The notes beneath the pieces are model-generated. The model was not told the DNA's origin. It did not search any database and saw only the letters and a program-made list of their open reading frames with translations. Of a stretch of DNA of 64,000 nt, positions 8,490-17,271 are shown in pieces (positions within the stretch are counted from its first letter, which is position 1; every line of letters begins with the position of its first letter). This DNA comes from Sulfobacillus sp. (GTDB taxonomy: Bacteria > Bacillota > Sulfobacillia > Sulfobacillales > Sulfobacillaceae), in the NCBI GenBank assembly GCA_027309085.1, contig DAIDDL010000001.1:1-64000 (forward strand), read 5' to 3'. The translations under genes were made by a program, and so were the position numbers.

Positions 8490-8852
8490 AAAGACAACTT
8501 AATTCGCACGGGTCTGGCGGAAAACCCTGCGGTCGAACCTCCACCCGGCCGCCGTCGGCGGCCCGCCCAAAGCTTTACCCGCAATTTGTTGGAGCGTCTC
8601 GACACGAAGCGGGACGAGGTGCTCTGCTTTCTCGGGGACCTCGCGGTGCCTTTCGACAACAACTTGGCGGAGAGAGATTTACGGATGGTCAAGGTGAAGC
8701 AAAAGGTTTCCGGCACGTTCCGCACAGAGGACGGAGCCACCCGGTTCGCCGCGATCCGCGGCTATTTGTCGACAGCCCGCAAACAAGGCCAATCGATGTT
8801 CGCCGTATTGCGATCGGTCATCGAAGGGAAGCCGTGGCAGCCTCTCACGTAA
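8490..8852 (+). pseudogene. IS66-family transposase, C-terminal remnant
   Basis: From about 8490 the frame reads LIRTGLAENPAVEPPPGRR...RNLLERLDTKRDEVLCFL, then VPFDNNLAERDLRMVKVKQK and VSGTFRTEDGATRFAAIRGY, the well-conserved end of IS66 TnpC including the last acidic residue region. The first three quarters of the protein are missing. GGTACCTGAATAGTTAC at 8954-8970 reads, in reverse complement, as GTAACTATTCAGGTACC, a GTAA-starting end as in IS66 elements, so the right end of the element is probably near 8970. Confidence 0.75.
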
Positions 8853-9467
8853 TCGCCCTCGGGTACCTCCAGCAGGCGACGGGGGCCATCCCCGTGAGCC
8901 CCTATGCCTCGGGCCAGACTACTGCCAAGGGTCTCAACCGCATTTTCTGGGGGGGTACCTGAATAGTTACTGAAATCGCACATCCCCTATGATGCTAAAA
9001 TGCTGTCAATCCTAGCTAGATTTGCTTGGAATTAAGGAGCCATCCTTTGGACAGAGACTATTCAGTGTCGGAACGGCAAGCTGAGTAAAAGGAACTCAAA
9101 CGCGAGTAACGCATGCACGAACAAGATAATTACGGAGACCGTTAATGACCAGAAGGTTACAAAGTGGCCAACTGTGGCAATAGCGAAAGGCACTAGGAAT
9201 CCCACTCAAAATTTTCCATGGGAAATAGACGGCGACCGTTGGGCGAAATACGCCGAGTATGAGCGGCCACGTTGAAAGATTGCGGAGCCATAAACACGGT
9301 CGTTCGCACTCTTCACGTCAGTTTGTATACAGAATGTTGAGTGGGTTAGGGATGCAAGACGATGGCTTAGTTGTATCGCGCTCCGCCTGCCGTTGTCTGG
9401 TTGACTGAGCGTTATTGCTTAGATAGCTCAGCATCATCCCTATGATAGAAGGGTGTTTTGACAGGCA
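8853..9467. other. Mostly gene-free stretch
   Basis: Contains the probable IS66 right end (to about 8970). A plus-strand frame without a good start (about 9043-9276) ends in WEIDGDRWAKYAEYERPR and could be the tail of a lost gene. Otherwise nothing recognised. Confidence 0.35.
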
Positions 9468-10763
9468 TCATTGCGAAGGCTCCTCCCATTCGCCCGGGGG
9501 TTCGAGTAGCTTATACGGGATCGATCTGGAGTTTGACACAGTCCACGACTGTTGAAGACCTATCGGATCGGGCAATACTCCTACCCAAGCGGCAGGCTTC
9601 ATGAGGCCTTGGCGCTGCGGATAAGGCAAAAGTTCCTTCACGTGCCGAATAAAAGAACCGTAGACTTCGTCAGCGGCGCGGCGGATGAAGTAGCCTTCAG
9701 CAATCTCGCCGGCTAGCAACCGTTGCCACGCCACGGGGTGATACCTCGCGACAATACTGAAGTAATAGAGGACCATTAACTCGACAAGAATGTCGGGGAC
9801 ATCGTATATGTCGCGTTGACCGACGTCTTCAAACCGGAGATACGGCGAGATGACTGTTTCGTCCCATACCGCCATGAGTCTGTTGAGGCCACTATGCTCT
9901 CCAGCTTGAGCCCACTTTACCTCGTCACCCCACGTTACTTTATTGAGACGACGAAGACATTCCATGACATGAAATTGGGGAAATGCTACAGACTTTTTTG
10001 GAGTGCCCAGACCGAATTGAGTATCCCAGCGGACGATGCGATACAAGGAGACAAAGTTGCCCCTACGTTGCCAGGTAACTAACTGTGGCCATGCGGCAAG
10101 CCTGGGGTGTCCATTGACAGATAATCCATGACCACGGTTGGTTTCGAGTTCATCCAATCCTAACAGGGCACCGACCGCAGCCTGAGCGAGCATGAGGGCA
10201 CTGTAATAGTACAGGGTCGGCCTCGCTTCTTCGGAGACCGCATGGGCCGCCGTGTAATATTCACGACCTTGACGAACAGCGGCGGTAACATAGGCAACCG
10301 CGCTGTTGAGGTCATCGCCTTTGCGAGTCGTGACCGCATGCGGGTACAGGAGCCGAGTGGGTACCCACTGCGCGGGCTCACTGAAAGCATCCATTTGAAA
10401 ATATGCACGACGGCACATGGACTCGATGCCTTCTCGGGCCTGATACGTGGATTCCCAAAATGCGAGGTCGAGCCACGGATCTTTCATCGATTCCAGCTGT
10501 TCCAAGGCATCAAGGCCGGTGTCGGGCTTAAAGGGAGAACGGCGCCACGCCCAATTGGACTGGATCTCGCGATTACGACCAGGATTCTTGACGTGAATAA
10601 CTATCGATTCTGGGTTAGAGATCTTCGTCACCTCGACGAACTTGATGTGGATATTATAGCAGGATAAAGCTTCATAGGTATAATTGTGGCATTGTGGACA
10701 GAACAGAACGAACAAAATACATGACGACCCCAATGCTGCGGGGCTCAAATTATCCCCGGCCAA
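9468..10763 (-). CDS. YaaC-like protein
   Basis: Up to 431 residues. The central and C-terminal parts carry features of the YaaC family (PF14175-type, function unknown): EARPTLYYYSALMLAQA followed by ETNRGHGLSV and a C-terminal region rich in helices (LMVLYYFSIVARYHPVAWQRLL). The 5' end is uncertain. The longest frame uses a TTG at 10763 without a clear Shine-Dalgarno, and its first 60 residues include a CPQCHNYTYEALSC zinc-ribbon-like stretch that may or may not be translated. It lies alone in the island. Intact frame. Confidence 0.6.
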   Translation of the reverse strand: MAGDNLSPAALGSSCILFVLFCPQCHNYTYEALSCYNIHIKFVEVTKISNPESIVIHVKNPGRNREIQSNWAWRRSPFKPDTGLDALEQLESMKDPWLDLAFWESTYQAREGIESMCRRAYFQMDAFSEPAQWVPTRLLYPHAVTTRKGDDLNSAVAYVTAAVRQGREYYTAAHAVSEEARPTLYYYSALMLAQAAVGALLGLDELETNRGHGLSVNGHPRLAAWPQLVTWQRRGNFVSLYRIVRWDTQFGLGTPKKSVAFPQFHVMECLRRLNKVTWGDEVKWAQAGEHSGLNRLMAVWDETVISPYLRFEDVGQRDIYDVPDILVELMVLYYFSIVARYHPVAWQRLLAGEIAEGYFIRRAADEVYGSFIRHVKELLPYPQRQGLMKPAAWVGVLPDPIGLQQSWTVSNSRSIPYKLLEPPGEWEEPSQ

Positions 10764-11029
10764 CGAGGACGCGCCTCGGATGGGTATGACACGGATGCAT
10801 GTAGGACGTGCTTGCGCTGGTGTAGCCTGCTTTTCATCTGGGCGAATGAATCGCTTGAGCTCAAGAAAAGTCGTCCGCCGGCGCCTACCTCGCGTAGGGT
10901 AGCCGTCACCACGGCGTCACCACGAAGCCATGGAATGGGTAGTTTGGGAGCGACCGCGTAGATGCTCCGAAACTTCCAATACGTTGATATACAAGGATTG
11001 TAGCGCATCGGGAAGACACCTTAGACCCC

Positions 11030-11418
11030 GGAGTACGGGCCTTCTAATCCCGGTCGTCGCAGGTTCGGATTTTGCCGGGGACACCATGAAAGCATTGCCC
11101 CGCAATCGATTACGGGTTTTGCACACCGGTGTCGAGCCGTGGAAGACCCTGGGATGCCGGGGAGCGAAACATCGTCGAGGGCCTTCGAGATTACGACCTA
11201 TACGACACGTTTCGGCTGTTACACGGATACGGGGTGCAGAGTTTAGTTGGTATCTCAAGCGGCAGGGCAGGACGATTGGTCGCCACTTTGACCATGTCTA
11301 TGCCTCCCGGAATTTACGGCCGGTTTCGCGCCAATGCCTCCACGAATTGCGGGAACTGGGCATGAGTGACCATTCGCCTGTGGAGGTGTGCTTGGCTTTG
11401 GACGAAAACGGACAATGA
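11030..11418 (+). pseudogene. Endonuclease/exonuclease/phosphatase-family remnant
   Basis: Two frames join into one protein. GERNIVEGLRDYDLYDTFRLLHGYGVQ (from about 11160) continues after a frameshift near 11235 as FSWYLKRQGRTIGRHFDHVYASRNLRP and LRELGMSDHSPVEVCL. The RFDHV and GMSDHSPV blocks are the C-terminal Asp and His motifs of Mg-dependent EEP nucleases. Only the last third is left; the N-terminal metal-binding part was not found. Confidence 0.6.
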
Positions 11419-11626
11419 AGGGAACTCGATAGGCCAATACCAAGGGCATGGCGGGTACGGTCGCGCTGTTCTGGAAGTATGGGAAGACTAAGGCGGCATG
11501 AGGAGTACTTCACCGAGCGAATGACGCACTTCGGGGGCGTAAACGCATCAGTCGCGTTGCAGCCGGGGCTGCGGAGCGTGGTACACTGAGAGTAGAAATT
11601 GAGAGCATGTTAGGAAGGATTGGGCG

Positions 11627-11722
11627 ATGGCGAGCACCAAAGAACAGTTGCGTGAATTGATTGAGCGCCAGCCGGGTGCTGAGCCAGGAAAAGGTGGAGC
11701 CACGGAGGGCCATATGGACTGA
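11627..11722 (+). pseudogene. Antitoxin-like N-terminal remnant upstream of parE
   Basis: 31-codon frame MASTKEQLRELIERQPGAEP with AGGAAGG upstream of the ATG. The helical start looks like a ParD/RHH-associated or similar small antitoxin. The rest seems deleted, and the frame runs directly into the ParE-like sequence, stopping at TGA 11720-11722. Confidence 0.3.
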
Positions 11723-11900
11723 CAAGTAAACTGGACAATGGCCGCATTGGGCGACCTCGAAGCGGCTGCCGCATACATTGAGCGTGATTCGCCTTCATTA
11801 TGCGGCGTCGCTGATGATGGAAATGCTCGCCGTCGGTCGATCTCTTTCGTTTCTTTCTCACCGCGGGCGACAGGTGCCCGAGCCATATAGTCGGTCATAA
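11714..11900 (+). pseudogene. ParE/RelE-type toxin, broken
   Basis: VNWTMAALGDLEAAAAYIERDSP continues after a 1-nt frameshift near 11798 as HYAASLMMEMLAVGRSLSFL and HRGRQVPEPYSRS. This matches the ParE/RelE fold (W..A..DLE....YI..DSP; L....HRGR.VPE). An in-frame TGA (11720) directly after ATG-GAC suggests a further nonsense change (probably Trp codon originally). At least two lesions make it inactive. Confidence 0.6.
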
Positions 11901-11943
11901 AGAATTACAAACGCAAAAGGTATATAATGTCAATTTCGTAAAT

Positions 11944-13040
11944 TTAGTACAGATTAACGGGAGATTTATTGGTGCGAAAGGTCACGACGGCCCCAACGAA
12001 TAGGGGCAGACTAAAATATAGGGTGTGGGGCGCCTTCAGATCCGGACGCAGAAGGCGATCGATGATGGTCATCGGATCCTTGCTGATCATGGCCAGGGAC
12101 GTATCCACCGCCTCGATAATCGCCTTCACCGATTGGAAAAACACATTATAAATGACGGAGAGCCAGCCCCATAAACCCTCGATCGGATTCAGTTTGGGGC
12201 TGTAGGGCGGCAAAAACAGCAGCGTCAGCGTCTCGCGGTGGTCGGCTCAAAATGGTTGAATCAGCTGGGCATGGTGGATGCGCGCATTATCCAAAGTCAG
12301 CACAGGACGTTCTCCAGGATAATGGGCGACGATTTCCTCGAGAAACTCGAGAAATTGTTTCGCATCATATTGGATCGCATGCCCACAGTGGATTTCCCCA
12401 CTTTCATAATCCAAGGTGTCCAACAACTTGTCACCCCAGTGCTTCCCATACGTGGGGACCACATTTTGCTGACCTTTGAGAAACCACGTGCGGCCAATGG
12501 CCGGGTCGTCGCGAATCATCGACTCATCCCCCTTGCAGGACGTGTTGGCGTTGCTGGGCAAACGTTTCCCGGAAAGACTCTTGCTTTGCGGGGTCTGCTT
12601 TCGCCAAAGTATAGGTGGGACGGCTGCACGAGAACCCAAGACGGTAGAGCAGGTGGCGGACCCCGCGTTCGAAGAACGTGACCTCAAACCGCTAGGTAAT
12701 CAAGCGCCGCACCAGCGGCCCGGTCCAATTCCTTTGCGCCGGCAAGTCTACGTCTTGCGGAGTCTGATGGATGACAATCTCTGCGAGGGTGTGCTCTTGC
12801 TCGGCGGTCAAGCGATGATGCCGCCCGGAAGAATGCCCGGGTTCCAAGGCCGCCAGCCCCCCGGAACGATAGGCCTGAATGTCATGGGAGATGATCGCCA
12901 AGGACCGGCCGATAATCTGGCTCACTGGGGTATACGGGTAGCCTTGGAGGACCAGCGCGACCGCTTGATAGTGTTGACCCTCCAAGGCTCGGGGCGTGCT
13001 TCATGGCCGCGTATGCCATGTCTAAGTCCTTCCGGTGGGA
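11944..13040 (-). pseudogene. IS630-family transposase, decayed
   Basis: N-terminal helix-turn-helix part (HYQAVALVLQGYPYTPVSQI...SHDIQAYRSGGLAALEPG, 12692-12985), a middle DDE part (DDPAIGRTWFLKGQQ...YGKHWGDKLLDTLDYESGEIHCG...VLTLDNARIHHAQ) and the C-terminal MPPYSPKLNPIEGLWGWL (11944-12213) lie in different frames on the minus strand. They follow the order of one IS630 transposase. Stops and frameshifts separate the pieces near 12235, 12530 and 12690. No clear terminal repeats were found by eye. Confidence 0.75.
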
Positions 13041-13309
13041 GTTATCGAGTACCGACGAGTGTCGGTGAGGCGGCGGGACCGCCGCCAAATTCTTTGGGAC
13101 CAGGCACATGGGACATTCCTCCATGATAAGAACAGATGAAGGTACCATAGCGCACTACCGAGAGGTTGTTCAGACAAAATTTTCCGACCGCCGCGGCGCC
13201 TGGCATTTATAAATCTTTATGGCCGAATATATAGCGTCCAAAGTTAACCAAAACAATACTCGAATTGAAGATGGGCGTCACGACATGAAGGGGAGTGGCA
13301 AAATTGGTG

Positions 13310-13390
13310 ATGAACGTGCGTGACAAAATAGTTAGTATTGTCGCTGAACATGAGGATAGGAGTCTGCGTTTTGAAAGCGGGGTGATCTGA
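13310..13390 (+). CDS. Short ORF coupled to the integrase start
   Basis: ATG 13310 opens a 26-codon frame (MNVRDKIVSIVAEHEDRSLR) whose TGA (13388-13390) overlaps the integrase ATG (13390). The overlap suggests translational coupling. There is no strong Shine-Dalgarno upstream and no family match. It might be the tail of a lost excisionase-like gene. Confidence 0.25.
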   Translation: MNVRDKIVSIVAEHEDRSLRFESGVI

Positions 13391-14554
13391 TGCCGCGGAT
13401 AAAAGAACCGCATGCCCAAGATCCGCGTAAGCTAGAATCCGGCAAGTGGCAGGCACGGCTCACGTACTATGATCCCGATACCGGCAAGCGTCATGAGACT
13501 GCGCAGAGTTTTGCGACAGAGAGAGAGGCTAAGAAGTGGGGTCGGGAGCAAGAAATAAAATATAGGGAAGACCCCAACTTGAAACCCCCTAGTAACGAAA
13601 CGTTTGGGGAGTACATGACTCATTGGCTCAATGATGTGAGTAAGCGGCAGGTGCAAGACGACATGGGCGGACTACCAGCTCCAAGCCCAAAAGGCGGTTA
13701 GGACTCTGGGAACGAAACCGTTAAAGTCCCTAACGGCACTGGATTTTCAAGGATTATATAGCCAGTTGATAGGAGAGGGTCTCTCCAGCCGCACCGTTCG
13801 GTATGTCCATACGGTCTGTCGTCACGCTTTGCAAGATGCGGTCGATTTTGGACTGCTGCCTGTCAACCCCACGATGAAGGCGAAAGCGCCAAAACTCGCT
13901 CGCAGTACGATTGTGCTACCTAACCCCGACCAAGCCCAGATACTTTTGCGGGAGGCAGACAATCATCGGCAGCGGGCCTTGTGGTATGTGATAGCGCTTA
14001 CGGGGATGCGGCGCGGGGAAGCCTTGGGCCTTCAATGGGGAGATATTGACTGGAGCGCCAAAACTTTGACAGTGCAGCGGAACCTTGTCGAAAAATCTCA
14101 TCTGGGCATACGCGTTCATACCCCGAAGACGGCGCATGGCCACCGGCTGATCGCCTTATCCAATTTCATGATCAGCATACTTCGTACTCACCAGCAATTG
14201 CAACAGGCGGAACGCCTCGCCGCGGGGAACGATTGGCAGGAAGGCCTTTGGATCTTTACGACACAGCGCGGTACGTGGACAAGTCCGCGCAATGCCTATC
14301 GGTCTTTTCAACGATTGCTGGTCAGGGCGGGATTGGAGCCTATGCGCATTCACGCCTTTCGCCATGCCATGGCCACGGCGTGGCTTAACCAAGGTGTGCC
14401 CATCAAGGTTGTATCCGAGCGGTTGGGACATGCGAACATCTCGATTACTCTCCAGATATACGGCCATCTCCTCCCGAATATGCAGGCGGACGCGGCCGAC
14501 AAAATGGATGCCTGGTTAGCTGGCCACAGAGAGGCTGACCCCCCAAAATTTTAA
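13390..14554 (+). pseudogene. int: Tyrosine integrase with one frameshift
   Basis: First part (13390-about 13655) is an arm-binding/AP2-like N-terminus: KWQARLTYYDPDTGKRHETAQSFATEREA. After KRQVQD the frame shifts by one base near 13650; the next frame continues WADYQLQAQKAVRTLGTKPL and runs to 14554. Catalytic residues are intact: Arg in LTGMRRGEALGL, His-x-x-Arg in HAFRHAMA, His in RLGHANIS and Tyr in LQIYGHL. A single indel therefore separates it from a functional phage/ICE integrase; it may be a real mutation or a sequencing error. It sits directly upstream of the tRNA-Lys fragment at 14703, its probable attachment site. Confidence 0.85.
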
Positions 14555-14702
14555 TGATTTCCATCCACACGGCATCCACACGAATGTAGAAAACACACGC
14601 CACAGCACAGGGCCAAGTCAACAGAGTGAACGAAGAAATCCTATGATATCAAAGTTTTGCGGGAATATAGGTCACGCGAAAGTGCGGCATGAACATACCC
14701 TC

Positions 14703-14753
14703 CGCTGACTCTTAATCAGCGGGTCCACAGTTCGAATCTGTGCGCGCCCACCA
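14703..14753 (+). tRNA. 3' part of tRNA-Lys(CTT), attachment-site remnant
   Basis: Anticodon stem-loop GCTGA-CTCTTAA-TCAGC (14704-14720, anticodon CTT), variable loop, T arm CACAG-TTCGAAT-CTGTG, acceptor 3' strand CGCGCCC, then A and CCA (14750-14753). The 5' half is missing: no GGGCGCG acceptor strand or D arm lies upstream. This is the piece of a tRNA gene that integrative elements carry at their att site, and an integrase lies just before it. Not a functional tRNA. Confidence 0.75.
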
Positions 14754-14768
14754 CATGAAACCAAGACA

Positions 14769-14796
14769 CCGCAAGGGATTGCGGGTTTTTTATTTT
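14769..14796 (+). terminator. Rho-independent terminator after the tRNA fragment
   Basis: CCGCAA-ggga-TTGCGG followed by GTTTTTTATTTT. A close copy follows the second tRNA fragment at 19294-19316. Confidence 0.8.
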
Positions 14797-14906
14797 GCGC
14801 ATGCCGTCCCCAAAAACCGCTTCATCCACACGACCATCCCCACGAACCAGCGTACGAAGCGGTCAAAGCTATACGCGGCGTAGGAAAAGCCGGGAGACTC
14901 CCAGCG

Positions 14907-15320
14907 AAACTGCACATAATGTTACAGTTTGGCGTCTACCCACAGATACCCACACGAGTATCCCCAGCCATCCCCACGAAGGCGGTTCAACATCCAATCA
15001 TTGGTCTGTGGACGGCAGTCCGATCTACCGGGGAAACGAATCCTTGCAAGGCTTCACCCGCTGGGATTCAAGCGCCGATAGCTTGTGGCAATAATGCCAT
15101 AAGCTATCCTACCCACAGTGGCAGACCGTTCCGCAAATAATTGCGGAACGGTAGCGACTTCACAGGTGCCCGGATCAAAGTATCATTATGATACTTTGAT
15201 TCTTGGCCATCACCGCAGAGGGCGGCGATGGTCCCGGCCATGAATCCTTGCCACGATTCACCAGCCCGGAGACTCCGATAAACCCACCGCAGAAAATGGT
15301 ACCTCAGGTTACCATTTTCT
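14907..15320. other. Non-coding block with a series of near-perfect hairpins
   Basis: Seven inverted repeats in 414 bp: 14907-14930 (AAACTG arms), 15077-15108 (GATAGCTT outer arms, ATAA loop), 15125-15152 (ACCGTTCCGCAA arms, ATAA loop), 15174-15200 (13-bp arms, 1-nt centre), 15207-15231 (CCATC-CCGC arms), 15241-15260 (TGAATC arms) and 15291-15320 (11-bp arms). The stems differ in sequence, so they are not copies of one repeat. No open frame explains them. Candidates are a large structured RNA or a DNA-processing site of the integrated element. Confidence 0.55.
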
Positions 15321-15331
15321 CGATCCCCTTT

Positions 15332-15361
15332 GCATAGTCCACCACTCGGGCGTATATTATA
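15332..15361 (+). promoter_or_regulatory. Possible promoter for an RNA antisense to the small ORF at 15407
   Basis: TTGCAT and TATATT separated by 17 nt. It would start a plus-strand transcript crossing the terminator and the whole small ORF on the other strand. Assigned on consensus and spacing only. Confidence 0.35.
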
Positions 15362-15368
15362 AGCAAGA

Positions 15369-15394
15369 CCCGCCCCTGCGCAAACAAGGGCGGG
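15369..15394 (-). terminator. Terminator downstream of the small ORF
   Basis: CCCGCCC and GGGCGGG arms with a 12-nt loop, followed on the minus strand by TCTTGCTT. Confidence 0.5.
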
Positions 15395-15406
15395 AAGTGA
15401 GGGCCG

Positions 15407-15502
15407 TTATCTTCGGTGTTTGCTATGCGGGCACCGTGAGATACGCCATACCAGATATAGTTTAATCGCCGCTGATAACGTGATCACGATCTGGATATGC
15501 AT
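15407..15502 (-). CDS. 31-residue hydrophobic peptide, type I toxin candidate
   Basis: Peptide MHIQIVITLSAAIKLYLVW plus a basic tail (RISRCPHSKHRR): one membrane segment followed by Arg/Lys/His, the build of small membrane toxins of type I systems. Its Shine-Dalgarno AAAGGAGGTG lies 9 nt before ATG 15502, inside a hairpin (15505-15538). A TATAAT box (minus strand, 15553-15558) is about 50 nt upstream of the ATG and a terminator follows at 15369-15394. A plus-strand promoter candidate at 15332 could give an antisense RNA. No homologue is recognised with certainty. Confidence 0.5.
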   Translation of the reverse strand: MHIQIVITLSAAIKLYLVWRISRCPHSKHRR

Positions 15503-15504
15503 CA

Positions 15505-15538
15505 GCCCCTCACCTCCTTTCGGAGGTCGCCAAGGGGC
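15505..15538 (-). promoter_or_regulatory. mRNA hairpin that hides the Shine-Dalgarno of the small ORF
   Basis: On the minus strand: GCCCCT-tggcg-ACCTCC-GAAA-GGAGGT-g-AGGGGC. The GGAGGT is the ribosome-binding site and is fully paired, closed by a GNRA-type GAAA loop. A TATAAT box at 15553-15558 lies just upstream. Such occlusion is typical of translation-controlled toxin mRNAs. Confidence 0.6.
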
Positions 15539-15558
15539 GTACCCTCACCGCCATTATA

Positions 15559-16054
15559 GCCCGTCTCTTCGGAGGCGGGCTATGGTGCGTCTGCGGACAG
15601 ATCTGGTGCAGGAAGTTGCAAGTAGACTTGCGACTTCATCCGGCGTCAAGCCCCAGCCATCACGTGCCTTGCCTTGTGAACAGCACCCGCCAGTCGGTCA
15701 CCCGGCTCATAAATCCTTACTGGGATTCGTTTTCCCAGAGATTCTGGAAAATGTAAAATCAGTGCATGTGAACCAACCATTAGTCAACTTTTTCGACCAA
15801 CGGTGCGGAAATGGCGGATACTGACCTTTAGGCACCGCCTCCTGCTTACAATCATGCCATACCGTGGCGAATATGGCGGCAGTGCCCGTCCGAGCTCGGT
15901 GAGCGATTGCCCGCTGTCACGCTTGCGCCCAAGGCTGGATGCACCGGCTCTCCCAGGGAGCGCTGCTTGGCAGGCTCTTAATAGAGACTTCCGACCGTCG
16001 CAATCATCGGTGACCACGAACAGCGCCAAATGGTCTCGCAAGCCATCTATCGCG
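15559..16054. other. No gene recognised
   Basis: A frame at 15582-15824 (MVRLRTDLVQEVASRLATSS) has a faint protein-like start but no family match or ribosome-binding site. An inverted repeat (TTGCAAGT-ag-ACTTGCGA) occurs near 15615-15632. Confidence 0.35.
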
Positions 16055-16885
16055 CTACACCTGCCTGCACTCAACCCGGGCCATACGGTTCACCTCGTCG
16101 GGGTCCAGTAAATTTAACGCATCAAAAAGACGGGCCGCAAAGGTACCCGGTCCCTGAGCTCCCTCTGCAGCCTTTTCGGCGGCCACATTGAAGCACGTGA
16201 TGGCAGCGGCGCAAGCTTCTGCGAATGGTATGGCCTCACGCTGTTTATCAGCGACCGCCAAAAATGCCCCAATGATGCCAGTCAGCATGCATCCCGATCC
16301 CGTGATACGAGCGAGCCACGGATGGCCATTGTTCAGAATCCAGAGGGTCTGGCCATCGGTTACAAAGTCCTGTTCACCGGTCGCTACCACGACATTGTGG
16401 TGATGGCGAGCATATTGCACCATGGCCCCGGCGAGACCCGATGCGACCGCCGCTGCATCCACGCCGCTCACCGTACCTCCTGCACCTGCCATTCCACCAA
16501 TCTCCCCGGCATTGCCTTTGAGCACTGTCAGGCGCAACTGGGTGGCCACCTTGTCGGCCGCCTGCACCCGGTACGGGGTCGCACCCACACCCACGGGGTC
16601 AAATACCACCGGAACACGGGCTTCCTCCGCCGCCTTTCCTGCCAAGAGCATACCCGTAATCAAATCGGGGGTTAGGGTTCCCATGTTGAGCGCCAATGCT
16701 CCCGCGATCCGAGCCATATCCTGAACTTCCTCGTGGGCGTAGGCCATAACGGGCGACGCCCCAATGGCTAACAGGGCGTTGGCCACAACATTGGCCACCA
16801 CCAAATTGGTCATGTTGTGAACCAATGGCCGGTGGCGTCTTACCTCTATCAGCCAGTGGCCCGCATCAATTATCATCGTGATCAT
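16055..16885 (-). CDS. thiM: Hydroxyethylthiazole kinase
   Basis: 276 residues from ATG 16885. Phosphorylates 4-methyl-5-(2-hydroxyethyl)thiazole in thiamine salvage. Family landmarks are PLVHNMTNLVVANVVANALLAIGASPVMA near the N-terminus, FDPVGVGAT, LKGNAGEI and the catalytic-loop GSGCMLTGIIGAFLAV. AAAGGAG lies just upstream of the ATG; a second ATG 9 nt inside is an alternative start. No TPP riboswitch and no thiD or thiE nearby. It lies between the two tRNA-Lys fragments, so it may belong to the integrated segment. The frame is intact. Confidence 0.92.
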   Translation of the reverse strand: MITMIIDAGHWLIEVRRHRPLVHNMTNLVVANVVANALLAIGASPVMAYAHEEVQDMARIAGALALNMGTLTPDLITGMLLAGKAAEEARVPVVFDPVGVGATPYRVQAADKVATQLRLTVLKGNAGEIGGMAGAGGTVSGVDAAAVASGLAGAMVQYARHHHNVVVATGEQDFVTDGQTLWILNNGHPWLARITGSGCMLTGIIGAFLAVADKQREAIPFAEACAAAITCFNVAAEKAAEGAQGPGTFAARLFDALNLLDPDEVNRMARVECRQV

Positions 16886-17271
16886 TGACTCCTTTCGTCT
16901 TGACGGACCAGTGCCCCTGGTCATACCGATTTACAGCTCTCAGCTTTGGCCGGTACCGCGTCAGGGGCGACGCGAAATGTTTTGTCAGACTATTTCCGTG
17001 TCTGAACTTCGCGGGCAGGCCGGTCTTTGAGCCAGTATGGAGGCCACCTGCCTCGGTGATGTCGGTGTTGGACGGCAATAGAGTGATTGTGGCCGAGCCC
17101 ACTGGATTTGTCACCACTGTCCGATCATTAAAAATACATGCATCCCCAGATAAGTCAGGTAGGGACTGAAATGGAGGAAGCCTGCTATGACGACTCCCCA
17201 TGGCTAAAGCCGGGGGCTTCTCGGGCGCGGTGGCGTGTTCTCCTGCCGCTCCGAGCCCGACAAATCTGGTG
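16886..17271. other. Upstream region of thiM, no gene
   Basis: No convincing frame. A CTGAGA on the minus strand near 16937 recalls a TPP box, but the second conserved half of that riboswitch is missing. Confidence 0.4.

Larger units (their letters stand above)
14562..14980. repeat. Three paired direct repeats, possible integrase arm sites
   Basis: The motif CATCCMCACGAA with a partner (CATCCACACG or a close variant) a few bases before it occurs at 14562-14584, 14823-14846 and 14948-14980. The first copy is between int and the tRNA fragment, the other two beyond it. Direct repeats flanking a recombination core are what arm-type integrase sites look like. Function is inferred from position. 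Confidence 0.4.

Noticed and set aside
14703-14753. Complete functional tRNA-Lys
   Set aside because: No D arm or 5' acceptor strand lies upstream; only the 3' part from the anticodon stem on is present.
14903-15320. CRISPR array or integron attC array
   Set aside because: The hairpin stems have unrelated sequences and irregular spacing, there is no constant repeat, and no cas or intI gene is near.
16886-17000. TPP riboswitch upstream of thiM
   Set aside because: CTGAGA is present, but the conserved second half around CCTGATCTGGATAATGCC is not.
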